NCBI GenBank assembly: GCA_017408325.1
Contig: JAFQUW010000084.1
Span: 1-11,402 of the forward strand
Reading direction: 5' to 3'
DNA length: 11,402 bases
Origin: Clostridia bacterium
Lineage (GTDB): Bacteria; Bacillota; Clostridia; Oscillospirales; SIG627
The notes beneath the pieces are model-generated. The model saw only the letters and a program-made list of their open reading frames with translations. It made no database searches and was not told where the DNA came from. Each line of letters begins with the position of its first letter. The stretch's first letter is position 1. The translations under genes were made by a program, and so were the position numbers. Positions 1-6,190 of this stretch are shown piece by piece.

Positions 1-178
1 CTGTATGACGAGCCTGCGCGCGAAAGAATACATCTACGCAAACAACGTTCTGCCCGTGCGCTTTTTGCAGTATATGCAGCAGAAATCCGCCTCCTCCCTC
101 CCCGAAACGAACATCACCGTGCCCAAGAGCGTCGTGATGAGCTATCGCGAGATGCTCCGCCTGTCCGCCGAAGCGTAA
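1..178 (+). CDS. C-terminal fragment of an unrecognised protein
   Basis: An open frame runs in from the left edge (first full codon at base 2) to a TAA at 176-178, giving 58 visible codons. The visible residues include AKEYIYANNVLPVRFLQYMQ near the start and VVMSYREMLRLSAEA at the end. The composition is ordinary for a soluble protein, with no membrane segment or recognisable motif. I do not recognise the family. That it is real coding DNA is inferred from the codon use, which resembles the neighbouring genes, and from the strong intrinsic terminator that starts 15 bases after the stop. The start and most of the gene lie outside the window. Confidence 0.7.
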   Translation, partial: CMTSLRAKEYIYANNVLPVRFLQYMQQKSASSLPETNITVPKSVVMSYREMLRLSAEA

Positions 179-192
179 TCCCTTGCCCTTTT

Positions 193-223
193 GCCGCAGA
201 GACCTTGTGTCTCTGCGGCTTTT
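193..223 (+). terminator. Intrinsic terminator after the first, partial gene
   Basis: A perfect 11-bp GC-rich stem (193-203 pairing with 209-219, GCCGCAGAGAC and its complement) has a 5-base loop and is followed by TTTT and a further T-rich run (GTGTT). It lies 15 bases past the stop codon of the partial gene, so it should end that transcript before the dehydrogenase gene. Confidence 0.88.
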
Positions 224-233
224 GTGTTATCAT
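205..233 (+). promoter_or_regulatory. Possible extended -10 promoter for the dehydrogenase
   Basis: TATCAT at 228-233 (5 of 6 to TATAAT) is preceded by TGT, which makes an extended -10. A poor -35 (TTGTGT, 205-210) sits 17 bases upstream, inside the terminator hairpin. The two other promoters proposed in this window share the TGn extension. The call rests mainly on the -10 and on the need for a promoter between the terminator and the isolated gene. Confidence 0.4.
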
Positions 234-265
234 AAAGGAGAAGAAATCGACGAAAGGAGCACCCT

Positions 266-1219
266 ATGCCCCTCAACATTGTCATTACCGACGCCGACAC
301 CGTCTTTGACCGCCACATTTCGCCGGATCGTTTTTCCGACTACGGCACCGTTTACACCTGCCGTCTGGAGGACGAGGACGACATCCGCGAAAAACTCGCT
401 TCCGCCGACGTCGTTCTCTGCAACAAGACCGTGTTTGACGCGGCGCGATTTGACTGTGCGCCGAACCTTTGCTACATCGGCCTTTTCGCAACGGGTTACA
501 ACAACATCGACCTTACCGAGGCCTCACGGCGCGGGGTCGTCGTCTGCAACGCGCCCGCGTACTCGACGGAGGCCGTCGCGCAGCACACCGTCGCGCTTCT
601 GCTCGCTTTGACCGACCGCGCACACGAATACAACGAGACCGTGCGAAAAGGGGACTGGATCAAGAGCCGCACCTTCTCGTATTTCCCCCTGCCGCACATG
701 GAGCTTGCCGCCAAGACCCTCGGTCTCGTCGGCTACGGGGCGATCGGTCGCCGCGTCGCGGACATCGCGCTTGCCTTCGGGATGCGCGTGCTCGTGATGA
801 ACCGCTCGAAGATCTCCGATTCGCGCGTGACGCAGGTGGACTTCGACACGCTCCTTTGCGAGAGCGACGTGGTGAGTCTGCACTGTCCCTTGAACGCCGA
901 GAGCGCCGACCTGATGGACGAAAACGCCTTTTCCAAGATGCGCGACGGCGCGTATTTCATCAACACGGCGCGCGGAGGGCTGGTCGTCGAAGAGGCCCTC
1001 GCCGCCGCCCTGAACAGCGGAAAATTCGCCGGCGCCGGCATCGACGTCCTTCGCACGGAACCGATGAAGCCCTCCTGTCCCCTCATCGGGCTTGAGAACT
1101 GCGTCATCACGCCGCACGTCTCCTGGGCAGGCCCCGAGACGCGCCGACGTCTGCTCTCCGTGGTCGAAGACAACCTCGCCGCCTTCCTCGCCGGATCGCC
1201 GAAAAATCAGGTCAATTAA
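266..1219 (+). CDS. D-isomer-specific 2-hydroxyacid dehydrogenase (hydroxypyruvate/glycerate dehydrogenase-like)
   Basis: This 317-residue cytoplasmic oxidoreductase should interconvert a 2-keto acid and a D-2-hydroxy acid with NAD(P)H. It has the usual family length and order: a split catalytic domain (about 1-100 and 288-317) around a Rossmann domain. The nucleotide-binding loop is GYGAIG (156-161). The catalytic triad is visible as Arg236 in NTARGG, Glu265 in RTEP and His284 in TPHVSWAG, with Trp287 following as is common in the family. The residue after the second Rossmann strand, usually Asp in NAD-specific members, falls in MNRS (178-181), so NADP preference is possible. The exact substrate cannot be told; the glycerate/hydroxypyruvate branch is my best guess. 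The start ATG follows AAAGGAG (253-259) by 6 bases. A second AAAGGAG at 234-240 has no start codon after it. The gene looks monocistronic. Confidence 0.9.
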   Translation: MPLNIVITDADTVFDRHISPDRFSDYGTVYTCRLEDEDDIREKLASADVVLCNKTVFDAARFDCAPNLCYIGLFATGYNNIDLTEASRRGVVVCNAPAYSTEAVAQHTVALLLALTDRAHEYNETVRKGDWIKSRTFSYFPLPHMELAAKTLGLVGYGAIGRRVADIALAFGMRVLVMNRSKISDSRVTQVDFDTLLCESDVVSLHCPLNAESADLMDENAFSKMRDGAYFINTARGGLVVEEALAAALNSGKFAGAGIDVLRTEPMKPSCPLIGLENCVITPHVSWAGPETRRRLLSVVEDNLAAFLAGSPKNQVN

Positions 1220-1230
1220 GGGGGGGTCTT

Positions 1231-1260
1231 CTTCTTTTATTTTCGAGAAAAGAAAAGAAG
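1231..1260. repeat. Pyrimidine/purine hairpin, left copy
   Basis: Arms 1231-1244 and 1247-1260 pair at 13 of 14 positions, with one A-G mismatch at 1239/1252. The left arm is almost all pyrimidine and the right arm is all purine, closing on a very tight turn (CGAG). It has no T tract after it on the + strand, so it is not a classical terminator. It resembles the hairpin at 1498-1531 in composition and design. Confidence 0.7.
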
Positions 1261-1308
1261 CAAAAGAAAAGCGGAGTATTAAGAAAAAACAAAAGTCAAC
1301 GTTACACA

Positions 1309-1339
1309 CAAAAGGCGGTCAAACGACGACCGCCTTTTG
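1309..1339. terminator. Probable terminator after the dehydrogenase, possibly bidirectional
   Basis: A perfect 12-bp stem (1309-1320 with 1328-1339) of the form CAAAAGGCGGTC has a 7-base loop. The GC core is flanked by an A run on the left and TTTT on the right, so both strands present a U tract. It lies about 90 bases after the dehydrogenase stop, with T-rich sequence further on (1352-1357). Confidence 0.65.
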
Positions 1340-1415
1340 CGGCAAATGCCGTTCTTTTCATCTCTCCCTTTTCGCAAAAAACGGACAAAAAGCCCTTGCG
1401 CGCAAACGCCTGCCG

Positions 1416-1448
1416 CAAACTGCGCCCACGCTCTACGGGCGCAGTTTG
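1416..1448. repeat. Perfect 12-bp hairpin without a T tract
   Basis: The arms 1416-1427 (CAAACTGCGCCC) and 1437-1448 are exact complements around a 9-base loop. TGTCTGACG follows, so there is no terminator tail. Its role is unknown: it could be part of a structured RNA, a protein-binding site or part of a repeated element. Confidence 0.7.
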
Positions 1449-1497
1449 TGTCTGACGTCCGTCCTTTCCCCCTTCTTTCACTTTGCTTTCTTCTTTG

Positions 1498-1531
1498 TTT
1501 CTTTCTTCTTTCTCACGAAAGAAGAAAGAAA
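1498..1531. repeat. Pyrimidine/purine hairpin, right copy
   Basis: The perfect 15-bp inverted repeat TTTCTTTCTTCTTTC (1498-1512) pairs with 1517-1531 around a TCAC loop. Imperfect pyrimidine and purine tracts extend it outward on both sides (about 1481-1497 and 1532-1544). It ends 26 bases before the walJ -35 element. The purine 3' arm runs on into further A-rich sequence, so it does not look like a + strand terminator. Confidence 0.75.
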
Positions 1532-1557
1532 AGAAAAAAAGAAGACGCCCTCACGCC

Positions 1558-1586
1558 TTGCAAGAGCGCGGATGTGGTGGTATAAT
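1558..1586 (+). promoter_or_regulatory. Promoter for walJ (and probably mfd)
   Basis: A perfect -10 TATAAT (1581-1586) is preceded by TGG, giving an extended -10. It is separated by exactly 17 bases from TTGCAA (1558-1563, 4 of 6 to consensus). Transcription should begin near 1593, about 30 bases before the walJ start codon. This fits a sigma-A type housekeeping promoter. Confidence 0.85.
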
Positions 1587-1623
1587 AACGGGTGCGAAGA
1601 AACAGACGGAAGGAGAAAAACGG

Positions 1624-2412
1624 ATGCGCTGTATCTCGCTGTTTTCCGGTTCCGGCGGAAACTCGGTCTACGTCGAACACGAAGGGACGCGGCTGCTCGT
1701 TGATGCAGGCGTCTCGTTTCGCCGTCTCTGCCTGTCTCTGGAATCGATCGGGGAAAGTGTACTTGACCTTGACGGGGTCTTCTTCACGCACGAGCACTCC
1801 GACCACGTCGGCGCACTTGCCATGCTCTTAAAAAAGACCGATCTGCCCTTCTACCTCGACGCACGCTCGGCGGAAGGCGCTTATGAAGCCCTGTTGGCAA
1901 AAGATCCTTCGCTTGCCGCAGAGTTCGTGCGCCGCACGCTCACCGTCGCCGCGGGCGAAGAGTACGACGTCGGTTCTTTGACCCTCGCGCCCTTTTCGCT
2001 GCCGCACGATTCGGCCGCCTGCCTGGGTCTCGTTTTTTTCGACGAAAACGGGGAAAAGCTGCTCGGGATCGCCACCGACCTCGGGGAAATGACCACCGAG
2101 GCGCGTCGCGCCCTCTACGGCTGTTCCGCGGTCATTCTGGAGTCGAATCACGACCTTGTGATGCTGGAAAACGGCCCCTATCCGCCCTATTTGCAGGAGC
2201 GCATCCGCAGCCCCTTTGGTCACCTCTCAAACCCCGACTGCGCGGCGTTTTTGTCTCTTCTCATCCCCGGCGGACTGACGCGCGCGATGCTCTTCCACCT
2301 CTCGGCGGACAACAACACGCCCGAGAAGGCTCTGGATGAGTGCCGCGCCGTGTTCGGCGAAAAAATCGCACTTTCCGTCGCCGCAGTCGACACGCCGACG
2401 CCCCTTTTGTAA
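1624..2412 (+). CDS. walJ: WalJ/YycJ-type metallo-beta-lactamase-fold hydrolase
   Basis: This 262-residue cytoplasmic metal-dependent hydrolase belongs to the MBL-fold group that includes WalJ (YycJ, VicX), a nuclease-like protein linked to coordinating replication with cell-wall growth and division. The first strands read SLFSGSGGNSVYVE. The metal-binding motif THEHSDH has His56, His58, Asp60 and His61. Further ligands are probably His128 (LPHDS), Asp152 (ATDLG) and His225 (LFHLS). ESNHD (173-177), GPYPPYL and SPFGHLSN (196-203) are typical of this branch. The start at 1624 follows GGAAGGAG (1608-1615) with an 8-base gap and lies 38 bases after the -10. An open frame extends 47 codons further upstream but crosses the promoter and a purine tract, so I reject the longer form. 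In many Bacillota this gene closes the walRK operon; here it is next to mfd instead. Confidence 0.88.
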   Translation: MRCISLFSGSGGNSVYVEHEGTRLLVDAGVSFRRLCLSLESIGESVLDLDGVFFTHEHSDHVGALAMLLKKTDLPFYLDARSAEGAYEALLAKDPSLAAEFVRRTLTVAAGEEYDVGSLTLAPFSLPHDSAACLGLVFFDENGEKLLGIATDLGEMTTEARRALYGCSAVILESNHDLVMLENGPYPPYLQERIRSPFGHLSNPDCAAFLSLLIPGGLTRAMLFHLSADNNTPEKALDECRAVFGEKIALSVAAVDTPTPLL

Positions 2413-2450
2413 CCCTGACACCCCCACGATCTCCCCACGCAACGACACCC
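2411..2450 (+). promoter_or_regulatory. C-rich, G-poor tract between walJ and mfd (possible Rho-loading site)
   Basis: The 40 bases straddling the end of walJ hold 22 C and only 4 G. Such C-over-G tracts in transcribed DNA can load Rho. I find no intrinsic terminator with a T tract and no convincing promoter in the 98-base gap. walJ and mfd may therefore be co-transcribed with Rho-sensitive read-through. This is an inference from composition only. Confidence 0.25.
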
Positions 2451-2510
2451 CCTCGGGCTTGTTGCGCGGGCTTTTGTGCGTTCTCATACGAATCGGATTC
2501 GAGGTACGGT

Positions 2511-5500
2511 ATGGAATTTTTAAAACGGGAACTTAGACACATGCACGCGTTTTCGCCCCTGCAAGAAACCCTGAAAAAACCGGGGCTTTGCGTCGCGGAA
2601 GGCGTGAGCGAAGGTGCGCTTTCCGCGCTGTGCTGCGCCCTCACAAAAGAGGAACGCGCCCCGTCTCTCGTGGTCTGTGCCGATGATCGGGAGGCGTTTC
2701 GCGTCTCGCTGTCCCTGCGTGCCTTCGGCACGGAGGTCTTTTTCTTTCCCGCACGCGAACTCTCCCTCATCCCCGACCAGGCGAGAAGCGAGGAGTTTTC
2801 CACCCTGCGCCTCTCGGTGCTCTGCGCCCTGCACAAGCAAGAGAAGATCACCGTCGTCACCACCCCCGAGGCGCTGTTGCAGTCCACGATTCCGCCAAAG
2901 GAATTCGACGCGCTCTTCTTCTCCCTGAAGGTCGGAAAGGCCCTCTCCCCGGAGGATCTCTGCCGACGGCTCGTGACCCTCGGCTTTTCCCACGCGGAGC
3001 GCGTGGAGGGCGTCGGCCAGTTTTCGCGCCGCGGCGGCATCGTCGACTTTTTCTCGCCCTCGCACGCCGACGCAACCCGCGTGGAGTTTTTCGGCGACGA
3101 GATCGACCGCATCACCTCCTTTGACACCGCCACGCAAAAAAGCGTCCTGAAAGAAACGGAAGTCACGCTCCTGCCCGCACGCGAACTCTACCTCTCCGCA
3201 GACGCGCGTGGCCTGCTTGCCGAGCGCATCGACGCCGCTCTCAACCAAAAGCGTCTCTCCGACGCCGCCCGTGAATACCTCTGCCTGCAAAAAGAGGCTC
3301 TGGAAAACCGGCGCGAAGCCGCGGACACGCTTTTCCCCCTCCTCTATCCCTACGCCTGTCTTGCGGATCATTTCCCATCTGACTCTCTCTTTTTCTGCAC
3401 CTCGTTTTCGCGCTGTGCGGACGCCCTTTCTGCCGCCTCACGCGCCGAGAATGCGCTCTTTGAAGCGGCGGCGCAAAACGGGGCCTTTGCCCTCTCTTCG
3501 CCGCACGCGCTCGGCGACGAAAACGACCTTCTTTCACTCTTTCGCGCCCGCCGCACGCTGCTTCTCTCCACACTCTCCGAGGGCGGACTGACCCAAAACG
3601 TCTTTTCCTTCCACACCCGACCCTCGCCGCTGTTTTTCGAAAACCGCGAGGTGCTCGCCGCCGCCCTGCACGACCTCGTCGAGGCGTCCTGCCGCATCTG
3701 TTACCTTGCGTCCAGTGCCTTTGCGGTCGACAACCTCGTCGCGATCCTGATCGAAGAGGGCTTTGACGCATACGGCGGCGACCCCGAAAACAACCCTCCC
3801 AAGGCAGGGCAGATCTGCGTGTTCTTTTCCGACGAGGTCCTGCACCGAAAAGGACGCGTGATCGGCTTCGAATCGCCCGAGACGCACTTTTGTCTCATCT
3901 GTGAATCCGCGGGAGAGGAGGAGGTCTCCTCGCTTTTGCGCCGCCGTCGGCGCGCAAGATCCGACAAAGATCAGACAAAGACGGCCATCGCCGCCGTCGC
4001 CGACCTGAAAAAAGGGGACTACGTCGTCCACGAGGCCTACGGCATCGGCGTCTTCGATGGCATCGAGACCATCACGCAAAACGGCGCGGGACGCGACTTT
4101 CTTAAGATCCGCTACGCAGGCGGTGACGCGCTCTACGTGCCCTGCTCCAACCTCTCGCAGGTGTCGAAATACATCGGTCGCGGCACCGACGGCACGCTCG
4201 CGCTCTCGCGGATGGGACACAGCCGCTGGAACGAACACAAGAGCCGCGCGAAACGTGCGGCAAAAGACATCGCACGTGAGCTCGTCGCGCTCTACGCCGC
4301 GCGCGAAAAGAGCGAGGGCTTCGCCTTCTCGCCCGACACGCCGTGGCAGGCGCAATTTGAAGAGGCCTTCGACTACGAGGAGACCGAGGGACAACTGCGT
4401 GCCGCAAGTGAAGTCAAACGCGACATGGAATCTCGCCGCCCGATGGATCGCCTGCTCTGCGGCGACGTCGGCTTCGGCAAGACGGAAGTCGCCCTGCGCG
4501 CGGTCTTCAAGTGTGTCATGGACTCCCGTCAGGCGGCGATCCTCGCTCCCACCACACTCCTTGCCGCCCAGCATTACCGCACGATTCTCTCGCGTTTTCG
4601 CGGCTACCCCGTGCGCGTCGCGCTCCTAAACCGCTTCTGCACAAAAAAAGAGATCACGAAGACCCTGTCGGAACTTGCCTCGGGTGCCTGCGACGTCGTC
4701 ATCGGCACGCACCGCATCCTGCAAAAGGACGTGAAATTTGCCCGTCTGGGACTGCTCGTCGTCGACGAGGAACAACGCTTCGGCGTCTCTCACAAGGAAA
4801 AACTCAAACAGCTCGCCAAAAACGTGGACGTCCTCACCCTGACCGCGACGCCCATTCCGCGCACCCTCAACATGGCCCTCTCCGGCGTGCGCGATCTCTC
4901 GCTGTTGGAAGAGGCGCCGGGCGACCGCCTGCCGGTGCAGACCGTCGTCGCCCCCTTTGACGAAGCCCTCGTCCTCGGTGCCGTCCGAAAAGAACTCTCG
5001 CGCCGCGGACAGGTCTTCTATCTGGTCAACGACATCGAACGCCTGCCGCACCGCGCCGCGTGGCTGCAGGAGGCACTCGGCGACGCACGGGTGCGCTACG
5101 CCCACGGGCGCATGGAAAAAGACGAACTCAAAGACCTCTGGCAACAGATGAGCGACGGGGAGATCGACGTGCTCGTCTGCACGACCATCGTCGAGACGGG
5201 CATCGACCTGCCGAATGCGAATACCCTCATCGTGGAACACGCCGAACGCTTCGGACTCTCTCAGCTGCACCAGTTGCGCGGCCGCGTCGGACGCTCCTGG
5301 CGGCGCGCCTACGCGTATTTCACCTATCCGCCGATGCGCGCCCTTCCCGAACTTGCCGAAAAAAGACTGGAAGCCATCCGTGAATTTGCACGCTTCGGCA
5401 GCGGATTCCAACTGGCAATGCGCGACCTCGAACTGCGCGGCGCAGGCAGCCTTCTCGGCGCCTCGCAATCGGGGCATATGGAAAAGATCGGCTACGACCT

Positions 5501-6014
5501 GTATCTGCGCATCCTGCAGGACAGCGTTCTGGAAGAGCAGGGGATCACCCCCGAACAGACGCCCGACTGTTACATCGACCTGCCGATCCGCGCACGTCTG
5601 TCGGAATCCTATGTGCCGAGTTCCGCCGATCGGATCGCGCTCTATCAACGCTTTTCCGCGCTGTTGACCGAGGAGGCGGACGAGCCGCTGCGAGGGGAAC
5701 TGGCCGACCGATTCGGGCCTTTGCCGATCGAGGCGGAGAACCTCTTCGTCGTCGCGCGTCTGCGCCGCGAAGCACTCTCTCTGGGCTTTGAAAAAGTCAG
5801 TCTGACGGAGAACGTGCTCTCCTTTTTCGTCAAGGAGTTCGACGACGCGCTCCTCGCTCTTCTCTCCGCGGTCTTTTCACACTATTTTTACAAGTCCGAC
5901 GGGGAGAAAAAACGCCTCAATCTGCGCCTTTCCCCCGGACGGGATCCGATCGAGGCAACCGAGGACTTTTTCTTCCATTACCGCGCATTTTCCGAAGATC
6001 TGAAAAAAGGATAG
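2511..6014 (+). CDS. mfd: Transcription-repair coupling factor Mfd
   Basis: A DNA translocase that pushes or removes RNA polymerase stalled at lesions and recruits the UvrABC excision system. The 1167 residues match the usual full length. Visible domains in order are: an N-terminal UvrB-like part with FSRRGGIVDFFSP and RVEFFGDEIDRI (about 1-330); a CarD-like RNA polymerase interaction domain beginning DLKKGDYVVHEAYGIG (from 498); a superfamily 2 motor with Walker A GDVGFGKTE (651-659), DEEQ box (752-755), TATPIPRTL (from 778), ETGIDLPNANT (from 895) and QLRGRVGR (921-928); and the C-terminal TRCF domain (DCYIDLPIRARL onward). The start at 2511 follows GAGGT (2501-2505). Upstream in-frame ATGs inside walJ are rejected because they lie in that gene and give sequence unlike the family. 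A near-perfect small palindrome CGAATCGGATTCG (2489-2501) abuts the ribosome binding site. Confidence 0.97.
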   Translation: MEFLKRELRHMHAFSPLQETLKKPGLCVAEGVSEGALSALCCALTKEERAPSLVVCADDREAFRVSLSLRAFGTEVFFFPARELSLIPDQARSEEFSTLRLSVLCALHKQEKITVVTTPEALLQSTIPPKEFDALFFSLKVGKALSPEDLCRRLVTLGFSHAERVEGVGQFSRRGGIVDFFSPSHADATRVEFFGDEIDRITSFDTATQKSVLKETEVTLLPARELYLSADARGLLAERIDAALNQKRLSDAAREYLCLQKEALENRREAADTLFPLLYPYACLADHFPSDSLFFCTSFSRCADALSAASRAENALFEAAAQNGAFALSSPHALGDENDLLSLFRARRTLLLSTLSEGGLTQNVFSFHTRPSPLFFENREVLAAALHDLVEASCRICYLASSAFAVDNLVAILIEEGFDAYGGDPENNPPKAGQICVFFSDEVLHRKGRVIGFESPETHFCLICESAGEEEVSSLLRRRRRARSDKDQTKTAIAAVADLKKGDYVVHEAYGIGVFDGIETITQNGAGRDFLKIRYAGGDALYVPCSNLSQVSKYIGRGTDGTLALSRMGHSRWNEHKSRAKRAAKDIARELVALYAAREKSEGFAFSPDTPWQAQFEEAFDYEETEGQLRAASEVKRDMESRRPMDRLLCGDVGFGKTEVALRAVFKCVMDSRQAAILAPTTLLAAQHYRTILSRFRGYPVRVALLNRFCTKKEITKTLSELASGACDVVIGTHRILQKDVKFARLGLLVVDEEQRFGVSHKEKLKQLAKNVDVLTLTATPIPRTLNMALSGVRDLSLLEEAPGDRLPVQTVVAPFDEALVLGAVRKELSRRGQVFYLVNDIERLPHRAAWLQEALGDARVRYAHGRMEKDELKDLWQQMSDGEIDVLVCTTIVETGIDLPNANTLIVEHAERFGLSQLHQLRGRVGRSWRRAYAYFTYPPMRALPELAEKRLEAIREFARFGSGFQLAMRDLELRGAGSLLGASQSGHMEKIGYDLYLRILQDSVLEEQGITPEQTPDCYIDLPIRARLSESYVPSSADRIALYQRFSALLTEEADEPLRGELADRFGPLPIEAENLFVVARLRREALSLGFEKVSLTENVLSFFVKEFDDALLALLSAVFSHYFYKSDGEKKRLNLRLSPGRDPIEATEDFFFHYRAFSEDLKKG

Positions 6015-6021
6015 ACCAAAC

Positions 6022-6062
6022 AAAAACACCCCCGAAAAACAATGCTTTTCGGGGGTGTTTTT
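6022..6062. terminator. Strong intrinsic terminator after mfd
   Basis: A perfect 17-bp inverted repeat (6022-6038 with 6046-6062) has the core ACACCCCCGAAAA and a 7-base loop. The right arm ends in TTTTT and the left arm begins with AAAAA, so it can work on both strands. It starts 8 bases after the mfd stop. Its T tail is shared with the next inverted repeat (6059-6108). Confidence 0.92.
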
Positions 6063-6108
6063 CCACAGAAAAAAACGAAAATTTTAGTCTCTTTTTTTCT
6101 GTGGAAAA
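6059..6108. repeat. Perfect 17-bp inverted repeat carrying two opposed DnaA-box-like sites
   Basis: Bases 6059-6075 (TTTTCCACAGAAAAAAA) and 6092-6108 are exact complements around a 16-base centre that itself contains AAAATTTT. Each arm holds TTTTCCACA, which matches the DnaA box TTATCCACA at 8 of 9 positions: 6059-6067 on the + strand and 6100-6108 on the - strand. The right-hand site ends one base before the -35 of the promoter driving the lipoprotein and dnaA. The left arm overlaps the mfd terminator tail, so the two hairpins could not both form fully in one RNA. Confidence 0.8.
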
Positions 6109-6109
6109 C

Positions 6110-6138
6110 TTGCCATTTTCCCCACGGTATGTTATAAT
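6110..6138 (+). promoter_or_regulatory. Promoter for the lipoprotein-dnaA transcript
   Basis: TTGCCA (6110-6115, 5 of 6 to consensus), a 17-base spacer and TATAAT (6133-6138, perfect) preceded by TGT make a strong extended -10 promoter. Transcription should start near 6145. A weaker DnaA-box-like sequence, TTTTCCCCA (6116-6124, 7 of 9), lies in the spacer, and a better one lies just upstream at 6100-6108. DnaA could therefore bind over this promoter and regulate its own synthesis; that part is inference. Confidence 0.85.
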
Positions 6139-6150
6139 GGTTTGAATTGA

Positions 6151-6176
6151 TTTATCCCCCCTAAAGGGGGGATAAA
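6151..6176 (+). promoter_or_regulatory. C6/G6 hairpin in the leader of the lipoprotein-dnaA transcript
   Basis: TTTATCCCCCC (6151-6161) pairs perfectly with 6166-6176 around a TAAA loop. The predicted transcript start is near 6145, so the hairpin would form within the first few bases of the RNA and end just before the ribosome binding site GAGGT (6182-6186). There is no T tract, so it is not a terminator. It may stabilise the 5' end or affect initiation. The left arm also contains TTATCCCCC, a 7 of 9 match to a DnaA box. Confidence 0.65.
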
Positions 6177-6190
6177 AATCCGAGGTTTTT

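Larger units (their letters stand above)
1220..1623. other. 404-bp gene-free region rich in hairpins, with the walJ promoter at its right end
   Basis: I see no credible gene here. Frames that run through it translate the purine and pyrimidine tracts into Lys/Glu-rich or Phe/Ser-rich low-complexity peptides and lack ribosome binding sites. A seven-G run (1220-1226) follows the dehydrogenase stop directly. Four inverted repeats follow at 1231-1260, 1309-1339, 1416-1448 and 1498-1531 (listed separately), together with a palindrome TTGCGCGCAA at 1396-1405. An extra 9-bp pairing (1336-1344 with 1411-1419) would compete with the second and third hairpins. The region ends with a promoter (1558-1586) and the walJ ribosome binding site. 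Confidence 0.75.

Noticed and set aside
1416..1448. The 12-bp hairpin as a second terminator for the dehydrogenase
   Set aside because: It is followed by TGTCTGACG and not a T run; the hairpin at 1309-1339 is the better terminator.
1483..1623. A 47-codon N-terminal extension of the walJ-like protein
   Set aside because: It crosses the hairpin, the -35 and the -10, encodes a low-complexity Lys/Ser-rich stretch, and has no ribosome binding site; the ATG at 1624 has a strong one.
1092..1703. A 203-codon + strand frame bridging the dehydrogenase and walJ
   Set aside because: It overlaps two real genes in another frame and is otherwise made from hairpin and purine tracts (Lys/Glu/Phe/Ser-rich).
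2340..2510. A 57-codon N-terminal extension of Mfd
   Set aside because: It overlaps the end of walJ in another frame and gives Arg/Pro-rich sequence unlike Mfd; the ATG at 2511 has GAGGT just upstream and produces a normal-length protein.
4626..5648. A 340-codon open frame on the - strand opposite mfd
   Set aside because: It mirrors conserved Mfd helicase motifs in antisense, and its composition has the His/Val/Asp/Arg-rich pattern of a shadow frame.
6151..6176. The C6/G6 hairpin as an intrinsic terminator
   Set aside because: Neither strand has a T tract after the stem, and it lies just after a strong promoter and just before a ribosome binding site.
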